Part shown: positions 46,301-58,648 of the stretch, in pieces
How the letters are laid out: each line of letters begins with the position of its first letter
Position numbering within the stretch: position 1 is the first letter of the stretch
Origin: Lutjanus erythropterus
Taxonomy: Eukaryota; Chordata; Actinopteri; Lutjaniformes; Lutjanidae
NCBI GenBank assembly: GCA_020091685.1
Contig: CM034595.1
Span: 9,199,132-9,263,131 of the forward strand
Direction of reading: 5' to 3'
DNA: 64,000 nucleotides
The notes under the pieces: generated by a model
What the model saw: only the letters and a program-made list of their open reading frames with translations
Told to the model about the DNA's origin: nothing
The model's database searches: none
Position numbers and translations under genes: made by a program

Positions 46301-49300
46301 TTTAGTTACTGGGGGCGACAGGACTATCAGTGTTCACTGTGGTGTGGCTCCAGCTGAAGACCATCATTGCTGCATTCTTATAATCCCTGCTGTTCCCCAT
46401 TATTGTCAAATTCTCAGCATGCAATACATCACAGAGAACCAGAGTGTTAACCTAATCTGTGCTGGAGTGCCCCCAGAGGTGGCATTAGTAATCGCCCACG
46501 CTGCCTCCTTCCTCGTACGGAACTCAGCCTTCTGCAGGATCTCAATGAGTACTGGGAAGATGTTGGCATCAATCACATTCTGATGAGAGGAGAAACACCA
46601 TCAGTTCCACAGACACACAAAACACGACACACTACACCCAGGTGGAGCAGCCTATACCTGAATCTGAGCTCGGTTTCCTGCTGTGATGTTGGACACAGTC
46701 CAGCATGCCTCCTTCTTAATGGATTCCTTGGGGCTGCTAAGGAGGTGGAGTAAACATGGTAGTGCTGAACAGTTCAAGATTACCTGATGACAGACAGACA
46801 GACGTTTACATTTAATACTGTATAAAATCATGTACAAACATATCAATGCAGACATGAAGTGAGTCTCTACCTGAGTCTGGATATCATCTCCTGTCACAAT
46901 GTTGCCCACCGCACGTAAAGCAGGAGAAACAACCTTATAGTCACTGTGCCTGTAACAAAATACAAAGAAACATTCAAGCAAATTAAATTTCTTAGAACAT
47001 GACAGTTTTCATGCCAAAACACTAAGGAAGGGAATCTATTTAAGTAAAGATGTTTGTCCAATAATGAACATCTTCATCATCTGTCCTCTGCATGAATCTG
47101 CTTTAAACGGTGTATACATTCACTCATGTTAGGGGCTTCACACTAACAACAACAGCAGAAATCATTTAACACCAAGTTCAAGTCGAGACCGATTCACTGT
47201 GGACTTTGGATTAGATGAACATTTAAAGAGAAAGGTTACGTTTATTTCAACCTGGCTTAATTCCCACTGATGTGGATAATGGGACTGTGTAGGTTGTGTG
47301 AACTTTGCTCTTGCCAGTGTTGCTGTAGAGACTGCATGCAGTTCTTGATTACTCAGCAGAATTCTAGAAACCATTTAATACACCGTCTATGATCCAGCAT
47401 GAAAGAACTGATGCGTTCTGCATGAGTGGAGACGAAGACAAGCACGCTGGACAGGGCAGCGACCAATTTTTTTCTTCTTTAAGAAGCTGCAGTTGCTATA
47501 GACCAGGCATTACTGGTGACCTCAAACCCACACAAGGTTTCTTGATTGTAGTGTGGATTCATTTTCAAATTAATATTTTATAATGTTATATAATCCATTA
47601 GTGTTGAACTGATTATTCCAGTCTGTTATTCATAAGTAGAGGCTGCAGTGTTGGAGCCAGGTTTTAGAGCCAGGTGCTGCAGTTGCTCTCCACTGTCTGC
47701 AAGTGCCTGGCTTTTGTATAAAATACTAATTTTCTGTGTTATTGTAATACTGGATATATTAGAAAACAGAACTTCCTCTCCACAGCCAGTCTCAAGGATC
47801 GGGTGCTGGTCAGCCACAGGAACATCTCAGATAAAATCATAAACCGCTGCACACTGAACTGATTCACTGTGATTTTATTAGTTTGCTCCTAATAAAATCA
47901 CAGTAACTCGGTTCAGTGTGTGGTGGTTTATGTTGATGATTTTATCTGGATCTATTAATCTGATGTTGTGCAATGACATTTTAATCTGTTAACAAGCATA
48001 TATTTTGTGGCTGCTTATATTAAAGGTTATATGACTTATCAAATAAACAGTTACAAACTGGTTTAGAAGGTAGATAAAAGAACAGAGGAACATATAACAG
48101 TAGGGGGATCTTGTCTATTTCAACTTTAACCAGCGATTAAGAAGACACTTATTTCTTCAGCTTTGAATTTGGTCTGCAAACTACAAGTGACCTACAAGTG
48201 TTTTAACAGGATGTTAGTGTCTCTTCCTGTATATTCAATGAAGGCTGCTGGAAACTGTCTGACTTGACTGCAGCTTTTTGTCTCTACCTCCTGCTGTGGC
48301 TGCCTGATCCTGACTACTTTACAGGCGAGGCACAGTTCATCTCCAATGAGCCTAATGTGTCAGTGTTTCATTGTACCTGAACCTACTAAATGGAAACATC
48401 ACAGTGATTGGATATGGATAAAGCTGTTATATCAGAGTACCTCAACAGTTCTCTGCCAGCCTCATGACCGTACCGGCAATACATATTAAAGCTATAATAG
48501 AAAATCAGTATGGATTTGAAACACTAGGAAACAATTATTTACCAAGTGCTTGACTTTCACATATCATTATATACTCACATTATTATACGTAATAATAATA
48601 ATTTATGAGCAGTCTGTTCTTCGGCAGGCTCAGAGGATATTGACCGACCCTTCATATATCCTGCATGTAGAATATGAGCTCTTGCCCTCTGGCAGATGAG
48701 TTCCCCACTGTAAACTTAACCAATTTAAAAATTAATTTGTTCCTGCTTCCATTAAACTTTTAAATAGTGCTGTTTGAGGCTGCAGGGATTGTGCAATAGT
48801 TTCATGATGTTTTTTACCACAGGATATGTGCAATATGTGTTATGTATTTGTATGTGCAATATCTTGTAATGTGCAATGTGGATTATGTGCATGTTATGTG
48901 TTTATTTATTATGTTGGTTGTTTTATCACATGTTGGAGGCATGTTGTGTGCAGCATTTGAGTCCAAAACAAATTTCCCTATGGGGACAATAAAATATATC
49001 GTATCGTATCATACCTGGAATAGTCTTAACTCACTCGTTATCATTTTGGATTCTGCTGCCACTTATAAAACAGCACTTAAGTTCTTTTTCATCACTAAAT
49101 AATTGCTCTTAAAAATATATATTGTCTTCAACACAAACTCTGTATCTCACCAGAAAGAAATCTAAAATGTCAATAAAATAAATCCTACTCCTGACATCAA
49201 AGTACTTAGTGAAGTTTAGAGAGAATGAAGAGCACAGACATCAGTCAGTATCTTCATCATGTCCTCTGTCCTCCTCTGATGTGTTTACTGCCTGCAGGTA

Positions 49301-52300
49301 CCACTCGCAGAGAGGCAAGGGCTGCTTTATCTCATCCAGCAGGAAGTTCACAAGAATTTGCATAATTTTAAGATTTGCAAAGTAGACTAAACAGTAAGAT
49401 GACATTCAAACAGTTTTCCTTTTAGCTTGTTTGTGACAATTGGCTGTTAGCTGAGTTAATGTGCAGTGTTTGTGTAGAACATAACAGATGGATCAGACTG
49501 TGGACAGAGCAGACTGACACATGCACATTTACGCATGTTGATTTGAGGGCTGTATTACGAAGCAAGGTTGATGTGTTCGTGAGGTATGCTGAGTCTAAAG
49601 TCAGAGTTTTCAGTGTCAGGAAGATGTCTCTTTTTTAACCTGGCTAGATCACCATAGTTACTGATGCTGAACTCATAACCTGGTTGGGAGCAGGTTGTGT
49701 TCTGAGTTATTGATAAAGTATTGGCTTATTTACTTGCAGAGTTTTGTGCCACTTACTTACAGTAACAAGGGTAGCTGTCATCAACTCAAGTAGGCTCATC
49801 TTTGACTTATTTTCATTTTACTGCCTCCCCATTGTGGCATATCTACTGTTCACTGACTTCGCTCTGTGTGTGTGATTGTGTGTGTCTGTCGTATTTCTTT
49901 TATTGCATTTAAGACCCTGCCAGCACCCTGTATATACCTATGCTAAAATTAGAATGTTTATAGTCGACTGTGAATAAGTGGGTCACTAATCCAAAGATAG
50001 ACAATGCACCCAACATTGGTTTATTTTTTTTAGCCCAGAACATGGTTCTGGAACAAGTTTTTCCCATTTGCTCCTCAGCCAAGGTGACGAGTGCAAAATC
50101 AGCATGAACCACAGAGGCACATTTATGGGAAATACAACAGGATGTTCCTTCAACTACAGACCCAGTCTTGAGTTAAATCACCATTCTATAGGAGTTCAAA
50201 AGGCAGGCTGATGAATCAGGAAAAGACTGACAAGAAAGACAATGTGGAAGTGTCAGTTCCTTACATGAGCAGCTCCACTAGTCTGCGGCAGACCCCGGAG
50301 TCAATGACTGTCTGGATCTTTTCATTTGGGCCATCAGATAGGTAGGACAGAGCCCAGCAGGCATCAGCCAGCACATCTGGATCGCTGCTGAACAGCAGCC
50401 TGGACAGCACGCTAAGACAAGGAGACACCTGACACACACCAGAGTCAAGGACAACAGAGACACAGGGACAGTTTAATAGAAGAGCTGGATGAATAATGAT
50501 TCAGGAAGCAGAGATAAGACATTCCAGTTGAGTTCTGACACGTTGACTGACCTTAGCAAAATCTGGTGGTGGGTTCTTCCCTCTGCAGAGGTTGGACAGA
50601 GCCCACACTGCATTGCGGGTTGTTGTGAGACGGTTGGATTTAGCAAGTAGCCTGGACATGAAGACACAGCATTCAGGTGTTATCATCATATAACGTGACC
50701 CATTCGGACAGAGAGATGAAGGACACTTACTGCTGCAGAGACGGAAGGATGCCACAGTTGAGCACGTAGTCTCTGCACTCAGCGTTATCTCCTGCTATGT
50801 TCCCCAACGCCCAAACCGCCTGCAACACAACACACAGCCAACATGCCTCAGTGTCCCAGTGAGAAGGTGCTGCAGTCCTAATTTCTTTATTAATCAGTGC
50901 AGGTTTACCAGACAATCCCTGTTTTTGACATTCTTTTATGAACAACTCCTTACAGAAAGATCATAATTATAATACCTCCCCTCATTTGTTTATTCCAATT
51001 TCACCAGAACTAGATCATCACTCCTAACTATTAGCATCACTCTCTATTGCACAAATTAACAAACCCTATTGAGGGGTAGTAAGAAAACAAAGCTAAAACA
51101 ACAACAAAAATAAGTAAATAAAAAATAATTTAAACAACTAACAGAAAAAAAGAGGGTAGAAATATTGTATTTTTAATTTTTGTGTGTATGAATTTTCTAT
51201 GTCAGAGGTTTTCAAAGTGGGAGACAGGCCCAGTGCTCAAAATTAAGGATGTCCCGGTGTCTGGGACAATCCTGGCACAGTAGAGAAACTTATTTCCAAA
51301 TATTCATTATTTGGATAAACTGACCACGTATCGGGCATCTAAAGATTTCTTTCTCACCTGAAAAAGAATCTTGAGACTTAATTAAGTGACATATCAACAG
51401 TTCTACATTGAATGTAAATGACCGCCAACTCATTCAGTCATTCATGGTCAGTAGGTGTATTGTTTTGACTTGTGCCTGGGAACCTGTATGACTAAACATG
51501 ACTCAACTCTCATTTTTCACTTGTCCCACATAACATTGGTGTAACATGTGACATTTCTCCATCAAATGACAGAGAAAAGTAATGTTATTTACTCATTAAT
51601 GCTGCATGTATATCTCTAGCAACCTTCCGTATGATACGCAGTGTTGCGTTTAATTGCATCTTTGTGCTCAGTGAAGTTGAATCTATCAAGCTGGCAGCAG
51701 TAGACCTGAGGACAACCAAAGCTGAATTTCTGAACCTCAGAACTCTTCATGTGACAACAGTTGAGCCTTCATATGCTTTCCCCCATGCCCAAAATTCTAT
51801 ATTCATGCACATATCTGTATACAGAGATTAAAATTCTCCCCACATGCTGCACCCTTGGAAAGTGGAGCGAGATATCTAACATTTGGCTCTGTGTATAAAT
51901 GGTTATGAAAATTCAACACTGTAAAAATGTCAATATGAAGTGTTGTATTCAAATTTGCTCTTTCATAATATCTTTGCATGTGCTAACTGAGCAGCACCAT
52001 ATAGGTCACCGTCAATACATGTGTTCTTTTACATGTCACCTAATGAGCGGTGTATGAAAGGGTCTAAATAAGAACTGCTCTGTTAAAATTCATGTAACTG
52101 TGTACAACCTATTGTATTTGTCTGCAGGGAAGGTTTAATGAGCAGCTATTTCAGATTGAAAAAAAAGAAAGAAAATGGAAAAATGATTGTAAAGTAGGGG
52201 TGGGAATATCTGGGTTATTCATGATTCAATTATGATTCAGAGAGCTAAAATTTGACGATTAAATGATTCTCAATGAATCTCGATGCATCAAAATGTTAAA

Positions 52301-55300
52301 GTTTTAAGCCATCGGTTGCAGGCTGGATTGTATTTATCTGTAGCTGCTCACGTTCAGCCATCCTCACAAAAAAAACAAGAGGTAAAATTCAGGGGGAATT
52401 TAGCCGCATGTTGGAGAGAACCATCAGCCATCTATTGTACAGCATGGCTGTTATCTGTTCCAAGTCATTTCCCAACTATTATTACACAGTACAAGCAAAA
52501 ACATCTTGCACTGTGAGGGCAGAACCTTCAACACTGCACACAGAGAGCATCTGTTTTAAAAAACATTTGACTGTTTTATGGCTCATATTTAATATCTTAT
52601 CTTTGAGCCTCTCACCTGTTCCTGGACGTCTTCGTACTCAGAGTTCAGCAGCTCAATGAAAATGGGAACAGCTCCTGTTTCAATCACCACCTTGGTGTGC
52701 AGGAAGGTGCCTGAGGCGATGTTGGTTAGGGCCCAGGCTGCCTCAAACTGTTGGAAATGCACAAATAATACACACAACAATGACAGTTCAGTCAATCCGC
52801 ATGAGGTGACATTTCAGAGAAATCTGAAATACTAATTAGTTTGACTGGTGTGATTCTTGGTAGAACATGTTAGATGTACGATGTCTCAGAGCCAGAAACT
52901 GAATCCTGGACACATCACATGAACACAAGACCTGTTGAGTAGTCAAGCTTCTACACTTACATGTATTTTTAGGGGCACAGATGGATATTAAAGGGAATGC
53001 AGATTCAGGCTAAAACATGGTGGAAATGACATTTTTGCCAGTCAACTTGGCATGTTGGGGATTTAGGACACTTGGATTACACCAGAGGAGCAGTATGGAG
53101 GCATTCTATATTTTTTTCTGGCTGTTTATTTCTGTTTGAAAACTGGTTACCAGTCACCTAAATAGTTGGTGAAATTCTGCAATTCTGTTTTCCAGTGAAA
53201 CTCCACCAGTGTTTTGTGGACTAAAAAAAAGCTTAACCCCACCTTCAATTGGCATGAGGGTGAGATGACAGATAGATGGCAGATAATGACTGAATTTTCA
53301 TTTTTGGGTGGACTATTCCTTTAAGGGGCGCATTTTTTTTTAAAGAAATAAGATTAGTGTATCTTTTTTTCAAACAAACACGCAGAACTATTTAACCATT
53401 TAGAGGTCAACTGATTTTCTGGCATGTAGGGCAGCCTATATGGTATTTTAATCACATTTTCTGCACTGGAAAGGCCACCTGGAGGGCACTTTGTCATGTT
53501 TTCTCTACTGCTTCCCCTTTTACTATCACTCACATATGTGAATGAAATACTCACACTATCAGGCCCTGGTAACATGTTGTAAATAGAGGCAATGGCACAC
53601 TATTATCCGACATCTAAATAACTTAAAATATTCCTGATGTGTCTCACTGATCATAGCTTCATTCATACAGGTACTGTGCTGTGCAGCTCACCTGCAGTGT
53701 GCAATTTTCACTCCTCTTCAGGAACTCCACAAAACGAGTCACAACACCAGGAGTTGAAATTACCTCATCTATGGGCGGGTTTGGTTCTGCACAGAGGATC
53801 AAAACAGAATTCAACTCTAATTGAATGCATTCTGATTCAAAGATGACAGATTTTTAAAAAGGAAGGCAGAGGTTCTGATCAACTAAAGTGCAAAAACGAG
53901 AGTAGAAGTGAGTTTACCTTCACGTGCATTAGAGAGTGCACTCCTGAGCGGACATAAAGCTAACTTGTAAAATTACATTGAGACAAACCATTAGGTGTTC
54001 ATGCAGGTAAAACCTGTACAGTGTCCAGTTAACTGACCCCAGATTTTGTAAAAAAAAAAAAAAAAATAAAAATAAAAATAAAATAAAATAAAATAAAAAT
54101 TCAACATTCTTTCTTTTGCACTGGTTATAATGGTTTTAATACACATTCCATCTTTAGTGGTCATGGTCACTGTGGTATTTTTGCACAGATCACCTGTCAA
54201 ACTGTTCAGCTGTGATGTTGTAAGAGTTTTGTAAGTTATAATAATAACTTTACTTATATAGCACCTTTAAAACTGAGTTTATAAAGTGCTTTGACAGGAA
54301 AAGCAAAAGAGCAGAAGAACAGGATAGAGCAGAGGCAAAATAACAACAGAAGGCCAGACAGGAGCAAGACAAAATAAAAGTAAAACTGAAGTAAAACTAA
54401 GACACAAGCAAAAGACACTAAAACCTAGTAAAACAATACAAAACAGTAAAAGAGATAAAAAACAGTAATACATGACAATAAAGAATAAATTAAAACATAG
54501 AGGAAGGGGATTGCAGAGACTTAACATGATATTCCCAAGTCAATATAGATAGTAAAAGGAATGGAATAAGACATCATGTAACGTCAATGTAAGTACAAAT
54601 AAAATAATAAAATTAAATATATTGAAAAGAGACAATGACATAACATAAAAGCAAGTCTATGAGAATGGGTTTTAAGAAGTAATTTAAAAGAGGCCACTAA
54701 TTCTGCAGCCTCATCTCCTCGGGCAGGTCATTCCAAGGTTGAGGGGCCCTGATGGAAAAAGCGCAGTCACCTTTAGATTTAAGCCTCGACTTTGGAGCAG
54801 TTAGGAAGGCCCCGCCTGAGGATCTAAGGCTGCATACTGGCTCATAAGGGGTTAGAATTTCAGCTCTGTAGCTAGGGGCCAGACCAGGACAGGCTTTAAA
54901 TGTGATCAGTGAAATCTTAAAATCAATTCTAAAACACACAAGAAGCCAAAGGAGGGAAGCCGGGATTGGGGTGATGTGATGTCATCTCTTAAAACCAGTA
55001 AGAAGCCTAGCTGTAGGTAGTCTTTTCTGTTGACTGAATCCATTTCATCCTAATCAGTAAAAGGGCGGTACAACAGATTCTAACTAAAGCAGTGAGGTTA
55101 TTACTTAAACTTCAGATCAGATAAATTATGGAAATATTTGGATACCCAGGATGCAACACAAACCTTTGGAGAGCAATTTCCGAAATTTCTGTGTAGCAAT
55201 TAGCTGCTGGTCTGGGTCGTCAGAAAAGATCATCTGAATCATATCTGGAGTTATGACCCCATCCTGCAACATGGTCAACATTAGAGAAATATTAAAAATG

Positions 55301-55779
55301 ATGGATATCAAAACTGTTCTGCATTAAAGACCACAGTAGTAAAGCAACACTTACACCTGCAACAGGTACTGTGGAGCTGATGTCTGGATCCTGGATCGGA
55401 CATTCCAGCATTGATTCATCAGTTGAAGGTACACACACATTTCTCCTCTTGAACAGCTGTGGGCACACAGTTAAGATCACATGATTAACCTGCTGCTGTT
55501 AATATTTTTAGCACCCTGGCTTGATACCAAACATATCAGCACATGTGAAAAAATGCACAGGGGTTTGACTGTAATTGAGTAGAATAGTTTCATTTAAATT
55601 TAAAGTAATAAGGATTGTAATCAAGTGGTTCAGAGTGAGACAGTGTTTACCTGCTCCTCTCTCTTCTGTTTGCGTAGCTGGATTCCTTCCTCCTCTCTCC
55701 TTCGACGCATCTCCTGAGGATTCAATGCTTTGTTCTTGTAGCTCTTCATCCTGTAGTTGTCTTTCCCCGGACTCGCCAT
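43335..55779 (-). CDS. kpna5: Importin subunit alpha-6 type (karyopherin alpha 5)
   Basis: Thirteen coding exons with consistent phase: 55651-55779, 55355-55456, 55164-55263, 53692-53786, 52616-52747, 50731-50819, 50552-50651, 50265-50428, 46871-46949, 46658-46783, 46452-46579, 45038-45216 and 43335-43522. The product is 536 aa and ends GFQL. It matches human KPNA5 (about 536-539 aa) closely along its length. Residues 1-60 form the importin-beta-binding domain ([20 protein letters not shown], then KRRN). Armadillo repeats follow, with the NLS-binding Trp/Asn ladder in [56 protein letters not shown] and [14 protein letters not shown]-terminal acidic segment binds the exporter CAS. Role: adaptor that joins classical NLS cargo to importin beta for nuclear import. 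The start at [10 protein letters not shown] is 8 bp after a splice acceptor, and human MDA is absent. KPNA1 and KPNA6 are the alternatives; neighbours favour KPNA5. Confidence 0.94.
45278..45410. repeat. SINE-like dispersed repeat, copy 2
   Basis: 'aaagtgcagatctcagcc...ggtggtgaagcacctgctgtaatg...caccacag' parallels 7840-7960 in the same order. It lies in a kpna5 intron, about 60 bp upstream of the exon at 45038-45216. Confidence 0.55.
45411..46451. other. kpna5 intron with TTTATTTAGAACATTT-type repeats
   Basis: Between about 45520 and 45750 a unit near 'tttatttagaacattt' recurs six to eight times in degenerate form. Nothing else is recognised. Confidence 0.5.
47823..47951. repeat. palindromic fold-back repeat
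   Basis: Core arms 47851-47881 and 47889-47919 (31 nt, three mismatches, 7-nt loop) pair as ACACTGAAC...ATTTTATTAG against its inverse. Pairing continues outward with gaps ('cagataaaatcat' against 'atgattttatctg'). It lies in the kpna5 intron between 46950 and 50264. Confidence 0.75.
48600..49012 (+). pseudogene. LINE 3' end
   Basis: Plus strand: [22 protein letters not shown] near 48630-48700 resembles the C-terminal end of fish LINE ORF2 proteins. A non-coding tail follows with 'caaatttccctatggggacaataaaatat' and a terminal 'atcgtatcgtatc' tandem, as in elements ending in short simple repeats. A 5'-truncated copy. Confidence 0.6.
49013..50264. other. kpna5 intron, no further structure recognised
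   Basis: AT-rich intron sequence between the LINE tail and the exon at 50265. A short GT-rich patch lies near 49865-49890. No exon, TIR or array is supported. Confidence 0.4.
50820..52615. other. kpna5 intron, nothing recognised
   Basis: No coding exon with family resemblance and no clear repeat borders. The open frames here are short and lack codon or domain support. Confidence 0.4.
52985..53320 (+). mobile_element. TTAA fold-back MITE, right-arm copy
   Basis: From 'tattaaagggaatgcagattc' through 'ttaggacacttggattacaccagaggagcagtatggagg' to GGACTATTCCT, then TTAA. It lies in a kpna5 intron. Confidence 0.75.
54045..54107. repeat. A-rich / (AAAAT)n simple repeat
   Basis: A poly-A run followed by AAAAT and AAAT units. 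The minus-strand Phe/Tyr frame across it is an artefact. Confidence 0.9.
54240..54960 (-). pseudogene. LINE 3' region on minus strand
   Basis: The minus-strand frame 54697-54939 includes [44 protein letters not shown] and [10 protein letters not shown], the standard C-terminal sequence of fish LINE ORF2 proteins. A non-coding segment ends at about 54240 with 'aggtgctatataagtaaagttattat', a 3' terminus common to these elements. 5'-truncated, in kpna5 intron space. Confidence 0.8.
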
Positions 55780-56066
55780 CGTGTCTGAGAGTCAGGACAA
55801 AGGACAGGCAGTGAAGGTCCAGGTGCATCTACTCATCAAATGCAGTCATCATTAAATGCTGACTATGACTGTGCAAAAACATTTGATTCAAGAGGCAGGT
55901 ATTGACAATTACTGAAAATAGTCTCAACAGGGATTTACGTGTTTGGACTTGATGGCTTTGCAGATTGTAGGCATGGATTGATAACATTTTTTCAGGTTCA
56001 ATACCACAACCTTGAGTATCTGCAAATACCAATACCAATCAGATAGTGTCTTTTTCCCTCTCCTAA

Positions 56067-57571
56067 AGGGAGAGTTCAACCCAAAATCAAAAATATTTTT
56101 CCTCTGGCCTGTAGTGCTATTTATACATCTACATTGTTTTGATGTGAGTTGCAGCATTTTGGAAATACAGGCCATGGAGAAGTCTGCATTTTCTCATATT
56201 TAATGGGACAAAATAGCACTCAAAGCACCAAAAAATACATTTGAAATAATCAAAACCAGTGTTTCTTTCCAAAAATTATGACCCAAATACTCAAGATGAT
56301 CAATAGACCTTGTTTTGAGTTTCATGTAGGAACTTCTTTCTTTCTGCAGTTGAATCTACTGTAACTACTTTAGAATCTACTGCAACTATGTTACACAACA
56401 AGAAGATCACGCTCAAACTAAACATATATTTTACTCCCATGAAGGGAAAAGTAGGCTACATAACTGACAACATGACTTTTTTCTTTTATTCACGCAGAAC
56501 TTTTAGCAGTCTTTCTGTGTTAGTTTGGGCTAATGGATCGTGTTGGATTATACTTTTTTTTTTAACTTCCTATATCCAATGCAGTGATTTTGACTTATTC
56601 GTCAGGGACCAGGTGCAAAAATATAAAACAAGAGAAGAGGCACTTTATAACAGATTTACCAGTGAACTACTTTCCATCTGCATTCTTGGGTAGACATAGA
56701 CAATCACTACAAAATACAGTACTAACTGCTATGAACAATGAGTCTCACCTGTAGTCACATTTCTTCATATCCAACCCTACGCTGCATCGGCCCATTAAAA
56801 GCCATCTTTCCCTTATCATGTCTGATGCAGCATGTGTAAAGCACATGTATCATGTGTATATCATTAAAGTAAATGAACAACAGGGCTGAGCCCAAAAGAG
56901 ATGCCTGCACCCCTATATTGTGTGGAGATTCAGAGGAAAATAGCATTGCAGAATCTTCCGAACAATGGTGAATGGTGACTAGTTTCCAAATGTAAAAGAA
57001 AAAAAAAACAAAACAAAAAAACATAAAATTCTCCATGATGCACGTCTGATGTAATCAAAGTCTCCTAAAGACCAAACATGCCAAACAGACAAAAAATGTT
57101 ACTTACACCATATTTTTAACATTTTATGTTTTTTCCAGTTGCTTTTATATGTTTGAAAAATGGTCACCATTAATTTCTACTGTTTGGGAGATTCTGCAAC
57201 ACTGTTTTTCTGTGAAACAGCGTTTTGCAGACTAACAAAATAAACCTGAACCCTAATTGGCTTGAGAGTGAGTAGATAATGACTGAATTACTATCCCTTT
57301 AACATATATATGCAGATGCACACTTCTTTTTGCACAGCGATACATACAGTTGGCAGGTGTAGTTCAGAGGAAGGAAAATAGGTCCTACATGAAACTGTTC
57401 ACAGCAATTGAGGTTTTTTTTTTGTTCCATTAGATTGGAGAGAAAGCACAGATCTCTATGGCTGATATCTCCAAAACTCTGTGACTCACACCACAGATAT
57501 CCAGATGGATAAACAGCACTACAGAAAAGGAGGAAAAAGATACATTTCTGATTTTGGGTTGAGCTGTTCCT
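56067..57571. mobile_element. TTAA-flanked TIR element carrying a nested MITE
   Basis: The left end AGGGAGAGTTCAACCC (after CTAA) mirrors the right end GGGTTGAGCTGTTCCT (before TTAA at 57572-57575). The body matches a fish repeat with 'gtagtgctatttata' and 'catgtaggaact'. A copy of the smaller fold-back MITE ends inside it at 57298. No transposase. It lies in kpna5 intron 1. Confidence 0.65.
56905..57298. mobile_element. TTAA fold-back MITE nested in a larger element
   Basis: The left end is eroded ('gattcagaggaaaatagcattgcagaatc'); the right end is ACTATCCCT then TTAA (57299-57302). The mirrored middle 'ctgatgtaatcaaagtctcctaaag' is recognisable. Confidence 0.75.
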
Positions 57572-58248
57572 TTAAGCTTGGCCCGCCCCGAGCCTCACGC
57601 CCATTTCTGTGTGATAGATACCTCTGGAAAGCTGACTGAGGATGATTAAGAAATGCAGAATGAATAACTGGCTTTTGATCAATCTCAGAACATGGAGAAG
57701 CAGAATTTTACCGCAGCTATTGTGTTAATTAAAACAAAGCAAGAGCTGCGACAGTCCAGTGTTTGACTCCATATCCAGACTGATATCTTACAGTTACTAT
57801 TAACTCGCAATTCAGGTCACTCGCCTTCTCTGTTCATTTGTAGAGTTATTGGGCTTGGACACAATGACAAACAGCCTGGTGGTAAACATGTATTAAGGAG
57901 ATATCTCCTATGGACGCTGTTAGCAGCCGTGCAGGAGGAGGTCAAACTACCGTTAGCTGAACTAGCTGCACTGCTGATAGTCAGGACACACCGGACCCCG
58001 GCGTATGCGTACACACATCAATCCATGTAGCTACTAGGACATGGCCTCGACTGAACCTCTTCCAATGAAGACTAATGCACACAGATGTGTTCCTGTCCAG
58101 TTACTACAGCAGGTTAGCTTAGCTGTTAGCTCCGGAGCTAATGCTGCGGTGTGTCATTTATCTCTGCTGTATGTAGCTGCAGTGACAACAGCCCCAGTCC
58201 CACCACACTGACTCTGACCTACAGAACATATGAGGAGGACACTGTTAC

Positions 58249-58440
58249 CTGATAACGCGTTCAGTTCTGTAGTAGCTTCAACCTTTGCTGCTCTCCCTCT
58301 TTTTCGAGCAAAATGGCGTCCTATTGAAACTTTCCCAGGAAACCCCTCGCGTCAACAACGGTCACGTCACTTCCGTCAGCTGTCGGCCGGTTTCTGAGCG
58401 CGAGGCGTCAATTAACCAGAGTTGCACCGGAAACAGTGGA
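58249..58440. promoter_or_regulatory. bidirectional kpna5 / zup1 promoter
   Basis: CpG-richer than its surroundings. It contains a YY1-type AAAATGGCG at 58310-58318 close to the likely kpna5 start, a CRE/ETS composite TCACGTCACTTCCGTCA at 58362-58378, and CCGGAAA near 58427. No TATA box. The two genes point away from each other, with first exons within a few hundred bases. Confidence 0.6.
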
Positions 58441-58648
58441 AATTTTCATTTATACTGTCCAGGAGATTCCCCATCTATGTTTTCTCATTTGCACATATTT
58501 TATTTTGAAAGCATTAGCCGGACGTTTCACGGCTAAATTGGCGCCACAAGCAGAAATTTATAGAAAACAACGCGGTTTCGAAGGCAAAGAAAGGAAAGCA
58601 AAACAGAACTCAACAGTGTTCTCCATTCGACCGGTCGGTGCATGAACC
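58441..58648 (+). other. zup1: probable zup1 non-coding first exon
   Basis: A good donor, GAACC|GTGAGTAAAT, lies at 58648/58649 and is the first strong plus-strand donor after the shared promoter. The coding part of zup1 begins only at 61756 behind an acceptor, so a 5' UTR exon here is expected. The start is not defined. Confidence 0.4.

Larger units (their letters stand above)
55780..58249 (-). other. kpna5: kpna5 intron 1 and non-coding first exon
   Basis: The coding exon extends to an acceptor at 55784/55785 (CTCAG before ACACGATGG). A good donor, TATCAG|GTAACAG, sits at 58249/58248 on the minus strand and defines a non-coding first exon reaching up to about 58310. The intron between holds the nested TTAA elements at 56067-57571. 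Confidence 0.6.

Noticed and set aside
56388..56693. A 101-codon plus-strand frame
   Set aside because: It lies inside the TTAA-flanked element in kpna5 intron 1, has no domain, and is AT-rich repeat sequence.
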